Positions 36,246-48,039 of a DNA stretch of 57,728 nucleotides are shown here, piece by piece. Below the pieces are notes generated by a model that saw nothing but the letters and a program-made list of their open reading frames with translations, was not told where the DNA came from and did no database searches. The stretch's first letter is position 1. Every line of letters begins with the position of its first letter. The translations under genes and the position numbers were made by a program. This DNA is from Saccoglossus kowalevskii (taxonomy: Eukaryota; Hemichordata; Enteropneusta; Harrimaniidae). Location of the stretch: contig NW_003119426.1 in NCBI RefSeq assembly GCF_000003605.2, forward strand, positions 362,378 through 420,105, given 5' to 3'.

Positions 36246-37092
36246 TAGTGCCGAAAGCACGCCCCCATTCTTCGATCTGTTTTTTGACCCAAATATGGAA
36301 AACGATACGCATATGATGATAATAATAATTACTATATTGAAATTATATCCATTTGTTGTTATAGTATTTATTACGAGACATCGTGTACGTGAACGGCAAA
36401 GAACATTCGATAGAAAAAAATAACGTCAATGTAGCATTGAAATAAAAAAAAACCTGTTATGTGCAGCAGAACATAAATATGCGTCTCTGACGACGTTTTG
36501 CATTCATTTCATTCATTCCTACAACATCCTGCCATATATATTGCTGTACTTCCCTCCATTGTTATTTCATAGGCTGGTATGTATCAGTGTATGTTCTCTT
36601 AAATTCACCACCGAGGGCGTGATTTCAGTTCGTTCCGAGCGTTCAGGCAGCAACTCTCGGCACGTACCGACTCGATCCCGATCGTTCATACACACGTTTC
36701 GGCACGAGATCCCTAACGTAAAAAAAGAAAATAGACGATAAAAAAGGGCTTATTTAAATATATTCGCTCCTGGTTGACGTGTTGTAAGCCTGATAGTATA
36801 CTGCGGATTCGTTACTTTCGTCACGAGATCTTAATTCTCTATTACCTCCAGAGGGCAATTGCTTCAATATTTATACATTAAGAGACGACCCAACACTTTC
36901 AACCATTAAGAGAGCAACAGGGAAAATGAGTTTAAAATTATTTAAAAATCTGTGATTCAGGCATTCTCTAAGTATGCCACTGTAACAAACTATACATCGT
37001 CTGAAAGCTCAAATATAGGTGAATATGGTAGGACATATGTAGCACTAATGATTGTCTAAGAGATCACCATTCAACTACAAACATTGTACAGA
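36246..37092. other. Spacer, no gene seen
   Basis: Contains short GC-richer stretches with TCGATCCCGATCG-like symmetry near 36672, but no gene. Confidence 0.35.
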
Positions 37093-37270
37093 CAGTGGCG
37101 GTGGCATCGGAAAAATGTAAACCCCCCAAATCAAGCTGAACCCCCATTGTGTCACCAAAATTTGACCCTCAAAGTGTAGGAAATAGCGTTTCGGACGGTT
37201 TAGATTTTAAAATTTGTCGAGTCGGGGGAGCATGCCCCTGGACCCCCTACTAAAGTCGTCTACTTGGCGC
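37093..37270. mobile_element. DNA-transposon end fragment (CAGTGGCGG type)
   Basis: Begins CAGTGGCGGTGGCATCGG and holds GGGGGAGCATGCCCCTGGAC, both typical of non-autonomous DNA-transposon ends widespread in marine invertebrate genomes. No matching opposite end was found, so it is truncated. A perfect hairpin, CTCACGCCTTCGGCGTGAG (37277-37295), follows. Confidence 0.45.
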
Positions 37271-38351
37271 GACCACTCACGCCTTCGGCGTGAGAGATGG
37301 TGAGCAGATCTCGCCCTATACACAATTCCGTGCCAACGCCGCTGACCAACAGTCAGACAATTGGGATTTGCTAAAATCTTGTAAGAAGGTGCTCCAATTC
37401 TTAGGATTATGGTCTGTAGTTAGGCTAATAGGAAATGTGTTTGCCCGTGACACATGGGCGGCTTTTCGTTACATCTGCGGAGATGATCAGGAATTAACCG
37501 GAAACAACCTTCAATATTTCATGTGTTGTCATTTATCATGATTGATCAATGGGGCGCCAGTCGATGACTGGGTGTTTGGATAACCTGCAATAAGAACTTC
37601 AATTTTGTGTCTGCGTGATGCCCTACTAAATTCTAATTTGCAATAGGTACATAATAAGAAAACGTCAACTGATCAATGATTTTTTTTTCCATTAGCTACA
37701 TTTTAATAGGTTACTGTGTACAATGCATGCAAGACAACACCACCCGTTTTATATATTTATTGTTGGCACCCCAACGCTCGTAAAGCATACGGGGTAAACA
37801 CACACATTTTCAAGTATATTTAAAGAAAATATATTATTCCAGTCTGATATCTGAATCTTTATTTGCATATTTTTCTGTCAAAAGTTTGTAAGTATGGTGT
37901 TCTCTTTGATAATTGTAATTCTGATTATTTTCAACAATATTTTCACAATTCACCAAGTTTCAAATAGTGAATTAGTAACATGCATTGCCGCTAATATTAT
38001 CCTTCGCAATAATTGCGAGGAATTCGTTGAATTCGACAAACTGTTTACGTCCCTGACAGTTACGTACAGTCATGCTGCATTCACATTTCCCCCAAATCCA
38101 AAAAAACGTAGATATTCTGCATAGATCTCCAATGTGCCACGTGACATCAAATACCAGGAGAGGTAGTTTCACGCACCTTAAACAATTCAATTGATTTCTA
38201 GACTAGTTTTCTCTAATTGCGTGCAACATTGGGTAAGCAAATACTAATTGAATTGAAAAACTATTTCAATTAGAAATTATAACTCCGCTCAAAAATGAAT
38301 GATAAATGATTGTTATAATAACATGTAATAATCTCGTTAACAATAACATGA
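37271..38351. other. Spacer 3' of SLC16 copy 3
   Basis: The 83-codon + frame 37290-37541 is GC-richer than its surroundings and unrecognised. It may belong to the transposon fragment to its left. Confidence 0.35.
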
Positions 38352-39629
38352 TCATACTCTATCTGTACTTGATGCAAGAGGAGAATCCAAGATGAAACTC
38401 ATGTCATTTGTGTTATTCCATTCAGTTTCATCTACTTGTACACCGATGGTTCGTATTTCACAGATATTCTTCCGGATGTCAGTGTCGTCAAAATAGGAAT
38501 TGGTTTCCCGTGCAGTACGAGTCGTGTTTTTCATTTGATTCACGATCACACCGGGTATACATATCAATCCGGATGCAATAAACACAGAAACAAGGATGTA
38601 GAATGTAGTATCATAATTCTGTGTGACATCAAACACGGATCCTAATTGAGGACAGAGACAATTAACTGAAACTTTTAAATTTGATGCCACGCGCAAAAGA
38701 AACCTAAAATCTGTAGGTAATATAATTGATTCGAGAAACATATAATTCAACTTTCTTAAAGACACAGTTTCACTTACCTGCCAGTGGCGGTCCTATCTGT
38801 CTTGTCCCATGTACTGCCTTGTACACACCATACACTGCGTAATATGAGTTCCACTTGTCAGGCCAAAGATGACACCAAACGCACAAAATCCAGCATAGGT
38901 ATACGGCAATTGTGGTACGCAGCATGCAGTTCCCGCTATGATTAGCGATAATATGTAGCAAGTAGTTGTTGAGAGCAAGCGGCGTTGAACGATAAAACCT
39001 GTACCGAGGCGAGTAACTAAGCTCGTTATTCCGATAGACGAAATGATAAAGGCGGTTTGTTGCAACGTACCTACTTCATTAAATACAGCTCTGTGCTGTA
39101 CAAGTATCATGACACTGAATTGAGCTATTCCGACCAAAAAACTGCGAGACAAGTAATAATGTGAACTGCAGAAAGTCGCAAAATATCATACGGCAGACAT
39201 GAGAGCATGTTGGACATTGACAGTTTCTAATGATATTTGTCACTGGGTGTTTGCTCTGTGCTTTGGTATTATGGCCCGGTAGGGGTCTAAGTAATGCGCA
39301 CGCAATAAAAATATGAGAGATATAACCAGTCAGTATTATGTATGCTCCTCTCCAACTGTAAGCGTCAATGCTGGCTTGTATTATCAGCGGTACTATTGTT
39401 AAGGTGATACCATTGCCCATCATGCAAAAGCCATTAGCTACTGCGAACCTCTTTGGAAAATATTGCCCGACCATTGTCAACGTCGGGGGTAGACACATCC
39501 CAATGCCAAGTCCTAAGGGGACAATATAAACATGAAACTTATAAATTTCTTGAATGTTTATTTTGAAAATGTGATACCGTATGAAGACTGCGTATCAATT
39601 AACGTGACTCTACATCATTAACATAAATT

Positions 39630-39644
39630 GCGCCCTCTAGTGAC
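39630..39644 (-). promoter_or_regulatory. CTCF-like motif in intron 2 of SLC16 copy 3
   Basis: Same GTCACTAGAGGGCGC (- strand) as in intron 2 of copy 2, at 28531-28545. It lies about 120 nt from the exon 3 acceptor here and about 245 nt in copy 2. Shared flanking bases (ATAAAT and ACG) support common descent. Confidence 0.5.
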
Positions 39645-41060
39645 GGAGTGCTTTTCTAGTGTAAAGTTAGCGCATACGGGTGACAATGTCGTTCAAGTCT
39701 TTGTGTTTGGTCACGCAGTCGTTCGTTTAGATATAGTAAAATTGCCATTGGTGAACGGCTACAAACACAAATGATATCGACAAAATTTTCACATCACCCA
39801 TTTTGAAAAAAAACAGTCGTGTCGCGCTTTTTAACTCAGATTGTCGAGTCAAGTCTATATATTTATTTAATGACCATACAACGTATATTTACTTTTTTCA
39901 AATTGTTGACAATTCAACCACCCTTTCTTGAGGGAGCGATTAGACCTATGTATTTATTGATGAGTATATATTTAAGGTCAAGGGTCAGTTTAGTCAATCT
40001 TATATGCAATGTATATTTCATTGCATAAATACACAGAAGCAAACTTTCTGATTACAAAGTACAATGAATACTTACCTGGCATAACTCCTGAGGTAATATA
40101 CAGAAATTCTAAACTAGTAGCAAAGCTACTGATAAAGAATCCTGACACAGCTAATGAACCTCCTACAAATACTGTTGGACGTGTTCCAAAACACTTCGCT
40201 ATGAAAGATCCAACTATACCTACAACAGTACAAAACATCAACGGTTACACATAGTAAGTCGCGACCAGTACGAAATAACAGGCAATTCCCCCAGCACTTT
40301 GGCCTCAGTAGCACAACGTTTTAAACCTTAAAATTTGACATTTAGGTAGCAAAAATAATTTATGATTCTCCAGACAGTGAGAATATTGTTGATGTCAATG
40401 ATATATCATGTGACAGCATGTGAAAAACACTGGTCAAGACAGTGAACAAAATATTTTTAAATATGTATATTATTAACCTAACATAAAAAGTTAAAACAAT
40501 TTTTCAATTCCAAGAAAACAAAATCCAAGGAGAACTAAGAATGGATGTCAGTATTTTCCTTCTTTAAATGTGTGAGAACATCCTATCCGCTGCCTCACTC
40601 GCAACGACCCACTATATGCACCTCAGGACCGCTTTTCTCTAGTCGGGAATTGAATCGGTGATCTGACTACATAACCTTGTTGGGAAATGTAATAACCAAA
40701 AAACTGTTTATAGTAACATTTCTTACCCCCCCCCCAAATTGTTTTCCAACATCAGCGACCATTTGCAACAATCGTAGTACCTGCGATACAATGTTTTGAA
40801 AGACTATTCTAGTCATTAGCAATGAGTTCCTGATGTAATAATTTAGTATACAGAATGCTTTGGGATATGTACACACATCATTGGCTCGAGAGATGAGATG
40901 TGTGGCAATTTCACGATGTTGAAATTAAAATCATCTCCTTTATTGTAAAGTCTGGTATAAATATGACTAGTAGTGTCAGAAAAATATCCTCTAAACGTGG
41001 ACAATAAACGAAGCATTGATGATCTGGCTTTGGCTACTGTTAAGAAGTTATTGAGGTTGA

Positions 41061-41734
41061 AACTTATATAAAGATATAAGGCAGCATTTGCTGATTTACG
41101 GATATGTCAATGAAATTGCATCATTAAACTTTGGGTTTGAATAGAATATGCTTCATGAGATTGTAGAAATTAATCACCCAGCAAAATCTGATTTTCAAAA
41201 ACATCAAGATCATGGAGTGCTTCATTGAAATCAAGAGTCGTTAATTATATCCACATATATCCCAGAAGCACTAGAAATTAGGTATGGTAGGCAATGCGCA
41301 GGTACGCTAATACATGTAGTCTTGACGACAGTTACAGATATTTTCGTTTGTTAGATTTAGTTTGCTTGGTTTAGTTTAGTTTTTTTACGTACAATTGAAT
41401 GTGCTGTGTAACATAATGACCCGATTTTGGACACTTTTTAGAAACACCCGTTTCACTATCTAAAAACAGTCAATTGAAATTGCGAATGCTGTAGATTTGA
41501 AAACACTGACTACTGTTGAAATCTCGGCGAAAACAATGTCGCTATTTCGTTTTCATTTCATTTCGTTTCTTCAAATAGCCATTCCATACAAACCGTATTG
41601 TTCCACAAAAAGCTGTATCTGCACTCGTTCCAATCCGTACCGAACTATTTAATTTTTCTTTATTTGGGGTAAACTACGTCATCAACAATGCCGCGTTCAA
41701 CATTATTGACGTAAATTTCGAACTTCATATTTGC
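41061..41734. repeat. Tandem segment duplication, unit 1
   Basis: Inside intron 1 of SLC16 copy 3. It begins AACTTATATAAAGATATAAG and contains 'TTGAAATCTCGGCGAAAAC', 'AAGCTGTATCTGCACTCGTT' and 'AAACTACGTCAT'. All recur in the same order in the adjoining unit 2. Confidence 0.8.
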
Positions 41735-42095
41735 AACTTATATAAATATATAAGGCAGAATTTGATGAGTCAGTTGTTGATTTAAGGATATATCAATGAA
41801 ATAACACCATTACACTTTGGATTTTAATAGAATATGCTTCATGCGAATGTAGAAATGAATCACCCAAACAAACACTGACACTGTTGAAATCTCGGCGAAA
41901 ACCATGTCGCTATTTCGTTTTCAATATCATTTCGTTTCTTCAAATAGACTAAGCCATTCTATTAAACCGTCATTTATTGTTCCACAAGAAGCTGTATCTG
42001 CACTCGTTCAAATCCGTACCGAACCTATTATTTTTTTCTTTATTTGGGGGTAAACTACGTCATTAACATTGCCGCGTTCAACATTATTAAGTGCT
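41735..42095. repeat. Tandem segment duplication, unit 2 (internally deleted)
   Basis: Second copy of the 674-bp unit to its left. It lacks about 300 bp of the middle and has a moderate number of substitutions and small indels. No coding capacity. Confidence 0.8.
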
Positions 42096-42827
42096 ATAGT
42101 GCGAAGGAAATCCCGACACTGAACGAAAATGTTCGAACAACTAAAACAATGTTTTCGTTCTAATTTCGATTGTTAACCCCCAACAGTAATACTATAAGCT
42201 AAAAAAAAAATACCTAAGGTTATGGCGAGAATACCGCAAATTAAGTGTTCACCTCTACTATTTACGGTCGATAGTCTGATACGACCGTGCGTGATTGCAT
42301 ACACGCGGTATCGGGTTTGTATAGCGTTTTCTTTACTAAAAATAGAACTTCGTAATCATAGAAAGAGATCAAATCCGAAAGATGTGTAATGCCTGAACGT
42401 CGGAAACCCAAACGTTATTCTTACCGATTTAAATTAAATTAAAACTATGTAAATAAACGGCCCATTGGTCATCATTCCACTATTGACTGCTGCCCCCCAC
42501 CTTTGAAAATAAGTGATTCTTTTGTTTATTATCAATCAGAGCTGTCTGCTTGATATATCAAGAATTTGAATTGAAGTTGTAATTATTTTATTTATAATAA
42601 TGAAATTGCTCACCGCTAGCGAACACACACCCAACAAATATAGATATCACCCAAGCTGTGCGCTCTGCAGTTGATTCGAAATAGCCCCGGAACTCAATAA
42701 AGAATGAGCCCATAGCTTGTGGGAGACCGCCAGCCAATCCGTAGACTATGGCTCCTGCTACAACAACCAACCATCCATATCCTCCGTCAGTTCCTTCAAC
42801 CACGTGACGTCTATTTTTAGAGGTCAT

Positions 42828-43519
42828 GCTGTAACCGAATAAATTGATACGTGTTCAGTCAAGATTTTCAAAATCTCATAGCAAAGCCCTTTTTCTTTAT
42901 AATTTATTATTTGATCAATATTGAATATTTAGCCTTTTTAGTGAAATATTTATATATGTTTTATTAGATTTATTGCACATATGAGTTGCAATTTTACATA
43001 GCTACGCTGTATTGGTGAAAACAACGTCTCACCTCACAGCAGACGTCATTTGCAGTATAACGTCACGTCGAGCAAACCTAACACGATTATGTGACGTACA
43101 ATCGCTATACCCGAATAGACGTATCCGCAATGACTTGCAGTTTAATTAATTGTGGCGACACAAGAGAAGACACGAGATACGGAATTGTACTTACGTATAC
43201 TCACACGCAAGTACCATATGCGTTATAGTGAATTACACTGATGTCACCAGTCTGAGATACACTTACAAGTATATGAACTTGGCTATATGAGCAATTACAG
43301 AGGTGATTGCTTCCTGAATTGTATTTAACTAAGGCGCTGCACTCCATTTCGCATGATTACGCAAAAGAGCGTAGTGATCACAAGGTAACACCCCCACAAT
43401 GCAACTTTACGAGTTAGGTCAGTGAGAGTTAAGAGTAGAGTAGACAGTGGAGAGTGCAGGGTAGAAGCTCGACGAGAGTTGGGTCGAAGACCGAGTGAAC
43501 GACAGATCGGCTCACCACT
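42828..43519. other. 5' flank or 5' UTR intron of SLC16 copy 3
   Basis: Would be a 5' UTR intron if the promoter at 43520-43590 belongs to SLC16 copy 3. Nothing else was recognised. Confidence 0.35.
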
Positions 43520-43590
43520 CTGCGTCGATGTACAATTCGACCTCGGAATGTACAACTCTGGGTGCGTGTTATATTATATATGATGAAATC
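43520..43590 (-). promoter_or_regulatory. Candidate promoter/first exon of SLC16 copy 3
   Basis: On the - strand a TATATAATATAA box (about 43569-43580) lies 30-35 nt before an imperfect inverted repeat (TGTACATTCC...GAATTGTACA). A good splice donor, AGAGTG|GTGAGC, follows near 43517. The ATG exon at 42827 has an acceptor immediately before it, so a non-coding first exon here would splice to it. Motif inference only. Confidence 0.4.
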
Positions 43591-44242
43591 GACATGCAGT
43601 GACTTGTGTAAATATTGTTGAGCAGTTCAGATATCACCTATGCGATTCCCAGAAGTACCCTCAAAGCCAAGCAACATCCCCCAAATTAAACCCAGGCAGC
43701 GTCACTCATTTCTCCCGGACGACGCACCACAACCAGCCAACCAACCCAAAACCGGAGAGCAAACACGATGACACTGAGCTGGTTTTCCCATAAATGTCTA
43801 CCACTATTTGATATGCCAAATTTTGATGGCAATATTAGTGCAGTTAGTGTAAAAGTTCAACGTATTCATTAATTCTCATCCAATGAGAGCTACCCACGGT
43901 AAATCCGTCATTTAATGCTCCATTGAGTCCCAGCGTGTCGATTCAAACAATATATTATAGACGATAGGTGGAGGTTGTGTTGGTCTGGACGTTTTTGTTG
44001 TTTATCGATATTTTCATTTAGCATATGATAGAATGTTTTTTTGTTCAGTTGCTGTTGCCTCATTTTTAGTTTAGTTAAGTATGCATGGCAGAATGTTATA
44101 TTAGCACAGACAATTTAATTGTGAAAATAAATACAATACCAACGATTAAAAAAAACACAGGAATTATTTGATCCCTTTTTAAATACTTTTTACAAACTTA
44201 AAGCTAAAGATAATTTCTCCAGTATTGAGTGCATATATTTAA
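43591..44242. other. Spacer, no gene seen
   Basis: A short CCA-rich + strand frame (43599-43793) has no recognised domain. The rest is AT-rich. Confidence 0.35.
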
Positions 44243-44377
44243 AGCGCGGGAGTCGAGCACCTGCGCATGCGTCAGATGGTCATAGCGTGTCATTGTTTAC
44301 AAACAAGCGTCTACCCATGAGCCTTTGCGTTTTTAGCGTGTGTTATCGTCGCGTGCGCAGGTGACGACCCTCCCGCT
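44243..44377. mobile_element. TTAA-flanked MITE (family 1, copy C, short)
   Basis: 135 bp. The left end AGCGCGGGAGTCGAGCACCT and the inverse of the right end (AGCGGGAGGGTCGTCACCTG) form inverted repeats of about 30 bp. They are bounded exactly by TTAA at 44239-44242 and 44378-44381. Its terminal bases match copies at 10634 and 23461, with different subterminal sequence. Confidence 0.85.
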
Positions 44378-44381
44378 TTAA

Positions 44382-47300
44382 ATTATACTACATGTGCATA
44401 CATCGTATGTTGTGAGGGAGTTTTGTACCAAAAAACGACTATATATGAATGATGTCAATGATCGGCACACCGTTTCCCGTGAATGGCAATATAATTTACA
44501 TAACGAAGAATGGTCACGTGCCCACCACTAGCTAAAGCAGGTCACAAGTGTTATTTGTTCATTAATAACCCATATAATGTAGACAGCAAACTGAAGCAGA
44601 GCGGGGTCAAACTGTTGTTTTCCCTACCCAGTCAATCGACTCGTCTCTATACCCCGGAAAGGTTTGTTTGTGCATAAAACGCACCCTAAGTTACTCTTTA
44701 TAATCCTAAAGTAGACCACCCGACCTGCCGGCAAAGGAAGGAAAGACCCAGAAAATGAGAAATTGGCGTTGATGCAGTCAAACGTTTCCATAAGTCCAGT
44801 ATCTAAATTGCCTGTAAAAATGCCGTTGCACCACGGACTATTATCCCACTTGCCACAAATTACATATAAACGAATCGGGAAATGTACTTGGGCGGCCCCA
44901 TTGCACTGGATTTGAGCAATACACATGCAATGAGTGCATGTAAATCATAACCATGATATTTAAGTATGCCTATCACCAACCGTAATTATCGATACTAGTT
45001 TGTAGAATCATGGATAATAGTAATCGTTTTGGAAAATACTGTCCAGTTTGTAGGAAGACTGTTCAAAAACCTCGAAGTGATGAAAATACGGAGAGATAAT
45101 ACTACAACATAAAAGTGTCGATTAACTTCGCCAAATCCCAATTAAATTATGATATGTATGTGATGAAGATATAAATAATAAGTAATGATCATTTACTTAT
45201 TCACACAACTCTGTCTAATATATTAGTTCAATTATAAATGGTTAAAGATTAAAGTTATTTGTCTTCGGACAATTGTTTTTTGATGATGCCATGAAAAGAA
45301 TGAAAGTAAGGTTGGAAATATATGTGTACGTGGTTGGTAGGGAGCATTGGTAGTATGGAATAAATTGAATGAATGGGTATATTGCATTGTATAGTATGCC
45401 ACCCATCATATACCATTCAACCAAAGTCAGGAAATGTACTATTGTTGGTGATTTATATACTACTTCCGTAGTCTAGGGCCCTGTGTGCAAAAAGAATACA
45501 ACATTCTGTCTACATCTCATGGTATTGGTGAAGTAGACTTTGAGAAATCTAAGATTGTCGTTTTTATAATTTTTGATTAAATTGTGTGAAATAGAGGTGT
45601 GGAGGTGAGATGAGGTGGAAGAACTTCTATACGCAGCATACAATCATCATCATCTTTGTCAATTTTCAAATGCACCCATTTGGTACCGATCCGGGTTTAA
45701 CATTTAACAAATTGATCATCATTAAAAAATGCTTATTTGTTGCTCATTTTCAACGAATAAGCTTTTAAACATAAACATTGCAATTTGTAGCTGCAGAGAG
45801 TGATAATGAGAATTTAGTGATAGTTTTACCCATTATGGAGCCTCCACCTCAATCTGTTAATGTATGTGCCCAAAGACATCTTCGAAATGTAATAGAAGAA
45901 ACTAAAGGACGAACTTAAGAAGACTAAGGAAGAACTGTATATGCTTACAGAAAGCCTTAGTGTCGATTAAAGATTCATTTCAATTAAGTTTTTAGACAGG
46001 CGCCTCAAACAATTTTTGCTATAACTCAAATTGCAAATATCCTTATTTTAATTAGTTATAACTACTGCACAGCAATCACATGAGGATACAACAAAGGCTT
46101 AAGCAGCTTTCTGGATATATTGGATTGTTGGAGGGTTTACCTTAAATTAGCAGGTATTGCAATATAGTACCTCCACGTTGACCATGCATGCGTCACACAT
46201 AATATTCAGAGTGAAAACCACCGTTGTTAAACATTTGTAACCAAATATATATATGCAGTGATTGCTTCTCATGAAATAAATGATTGCCAGTACGCTATAC
46301 CATGGTGTATTGTGGCTGGCTTCGCCATATGATATAGAGGCACTATCCCACATTGTTCATATTATCTGGCCATGGCCTTGTAGGATATGCTAAATAAATG
46401 GAGGTATCCTACCAACTATCCTACCAAGTTATGGAATGATGGCCGCTGTGGCATTACTTATAAATGATTGTCTAATAAATGCTCCTTTTCAGTGGGTCAA
46501 AGTATCTCTTCTTGATGTTGACAACAGTGAGACTCTGGTTAGAAAAGAAGCCAGGTATGTGTTTGTTGCTCTCTGGACGCTGGAGGGAACTGATTTTGTG
46601 TGGTACCTTAAGTTTTCTGAAGGTTGAAGGTTATATGTTAATGTTCCAAGCAACGTTAATGTTCTCTGTGGCCATAGTGGCAACCTAATTTACACAGCTG
46701 TCTTCATATTCTATGTGACAGATGTGCTTTTTCCACGACACATTGTCTCACACTTTTGTATAGGATTCCGGAAATTCTGTCTTGGCTAATCAGGTGTGCC
46801 ATAGGAGACATGCCACCTGGCCATGTTCCTGTAGACATCTTTTTGATCTCAAGAAGTGAAGAGTCAGTGACCGTATATATTTGAGCTGACAGTGCTCCCA
46901 TACTTTAAACTGTTTGTAGTAGAAGTCATACATGAGGCGTTTAGAGATGTCAAGTATGCCCATACCCTAATAGACAGGCCGGTTAAGAAAATGAAAATGA
47001 AATATATGTTCTACAGTGAAATACACAACTTCTTCTATCTTATATGGAGAAAAATTGCACAGATACAACTCACAATGTCAATCCGAATTGAACTTCTGGT
47101 CAAAAGTACGCCCCTGATATTCTTAGTGTTTTCTAGTAGTAACCCAGCTCATTGCATCTTAATTATTGCAAAGATGTGTTTGTCTAACACGCCCACATAT
47201 TGTAAAACAGTCAAAAATAACTATTTTTAATTGATAGGGATACCATTGGATCTTCGCTGAAAGTATGTATTGGCCGTTGAGTAATGTGCATACATATTTT

Positions 47301-48039
47301 TTAATTATGTTAAACCTTTGTGAAGTCAGTCATTGTCTTGACAATGAAACATGGCTCGACGTCGAAGCATCAAAAGCTCATTTTACAAGCTTGGCATGCA
47401 TTGCCATGACATTGTTACAAATCGTAACTATTAACACAAACAGTTAAATTACGGTTTTTTTTTTGTACAAATACATGGCAATTGTTAAAAGAAATCTCAC
47501 AATATAATCCTCACATCCGGATGTCAAAGCAAAATATTCTGTTAGTTACACTCCGCAATTGTATTATATATTCAAAATTAGGGAAAATAACTTAAATTGT
47601 CATAGATAATAACAGCAAAAATCGAACAAAAACGTTTTAGAATTAGCCCTTGTGCCACAGCAAATTGATGCGCATCTACATGATTTTCTGTAGCAGGATT
47701 CATGCCTGTGTTGAGTGACTAGCAGACGACCGAATATAAATAACGCACACATTGACAATGCCGTGGATCCAGGGCCATATGACAAACTGCCATGTCAGAT
47801 ATGTGGCAGTTGTATTGTAGAAAATGTGTCAAAACGGAATACTATATATCTAGTTACCATCTTTGGAACTTACGCCACGACTAAAAGAGGCAGCACAGGA
47901 TTCCTTGATTGGCCTGATGGAAGATGGGGATTGAATGGTTGTCAAATTCAAAGCAAAGACAAGGAACGTATTGCCTAGGTAAGCATGTGCAAAAGCTTTT
48001 ACGTATGTAAAGTTGAATTCCTTTTTCATATTATAAGCA
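44382..48039. other. Long spacer without recognised genes
   Basis: A 100-codon - strand frame (44624-44926) is the most gene-like item: cysteine-rich start, no known domain, no partner exons seen. At 46430-47230 several + frames follow each other in different phases and may be a dead coding region. 'RIPEILSWLIRCAIGDMPPG' is readable at about 46765 but unrecognised. An open + frame at 47715-47978 has a CxxC pair ('CQICGSC'). Confidence 0.35.

Larger units (their letters stand above)
38352..42827 (-). pseudogene. SLC16 (monocarboxylate transporter-like) copy 3, disrupted
   Basis: All four exons of an SLC16/MCT gene are present: 42827-42614 (214 nt, ATG, 'DGGYGW' signature), 40219-40076 (144 nt), 39512-38778 and 38642-38352 (stop). 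Sizes and phases of exons 1 and 2 equal those of the intact copy. Exon 3 is broken twice. One extra T in a T run near 39142 shifts the frame and leads to a stop at 39079. About 50 nt after 'TRQYMGQD' are deleted, removing the next membrane segment. The two changes compensate, so the exon leaves in the right phase, but the interval between them is out of frame. The C-terminal tail is 'IGVQVDETEW'. Acceptor TTACAG directly before the ATG suggests a 5' non-coding exon. Likely a pseudogene, though the homopolymer change could be a sequencing error. Confidence 0.85.

Noticed and set aside
36005-36423. Frames of about 100 codons across 36196-36245
   Set aside because: They run through 50 N and carry no recognisable protein on either side.
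37277-37295. Perfect hairpin CTCACGCCTTCGGCGTGAG resembling a terminator
   Set aside because: No U-tract or transcription unit, eukaryotic context, and it lies at a transposon fragment.
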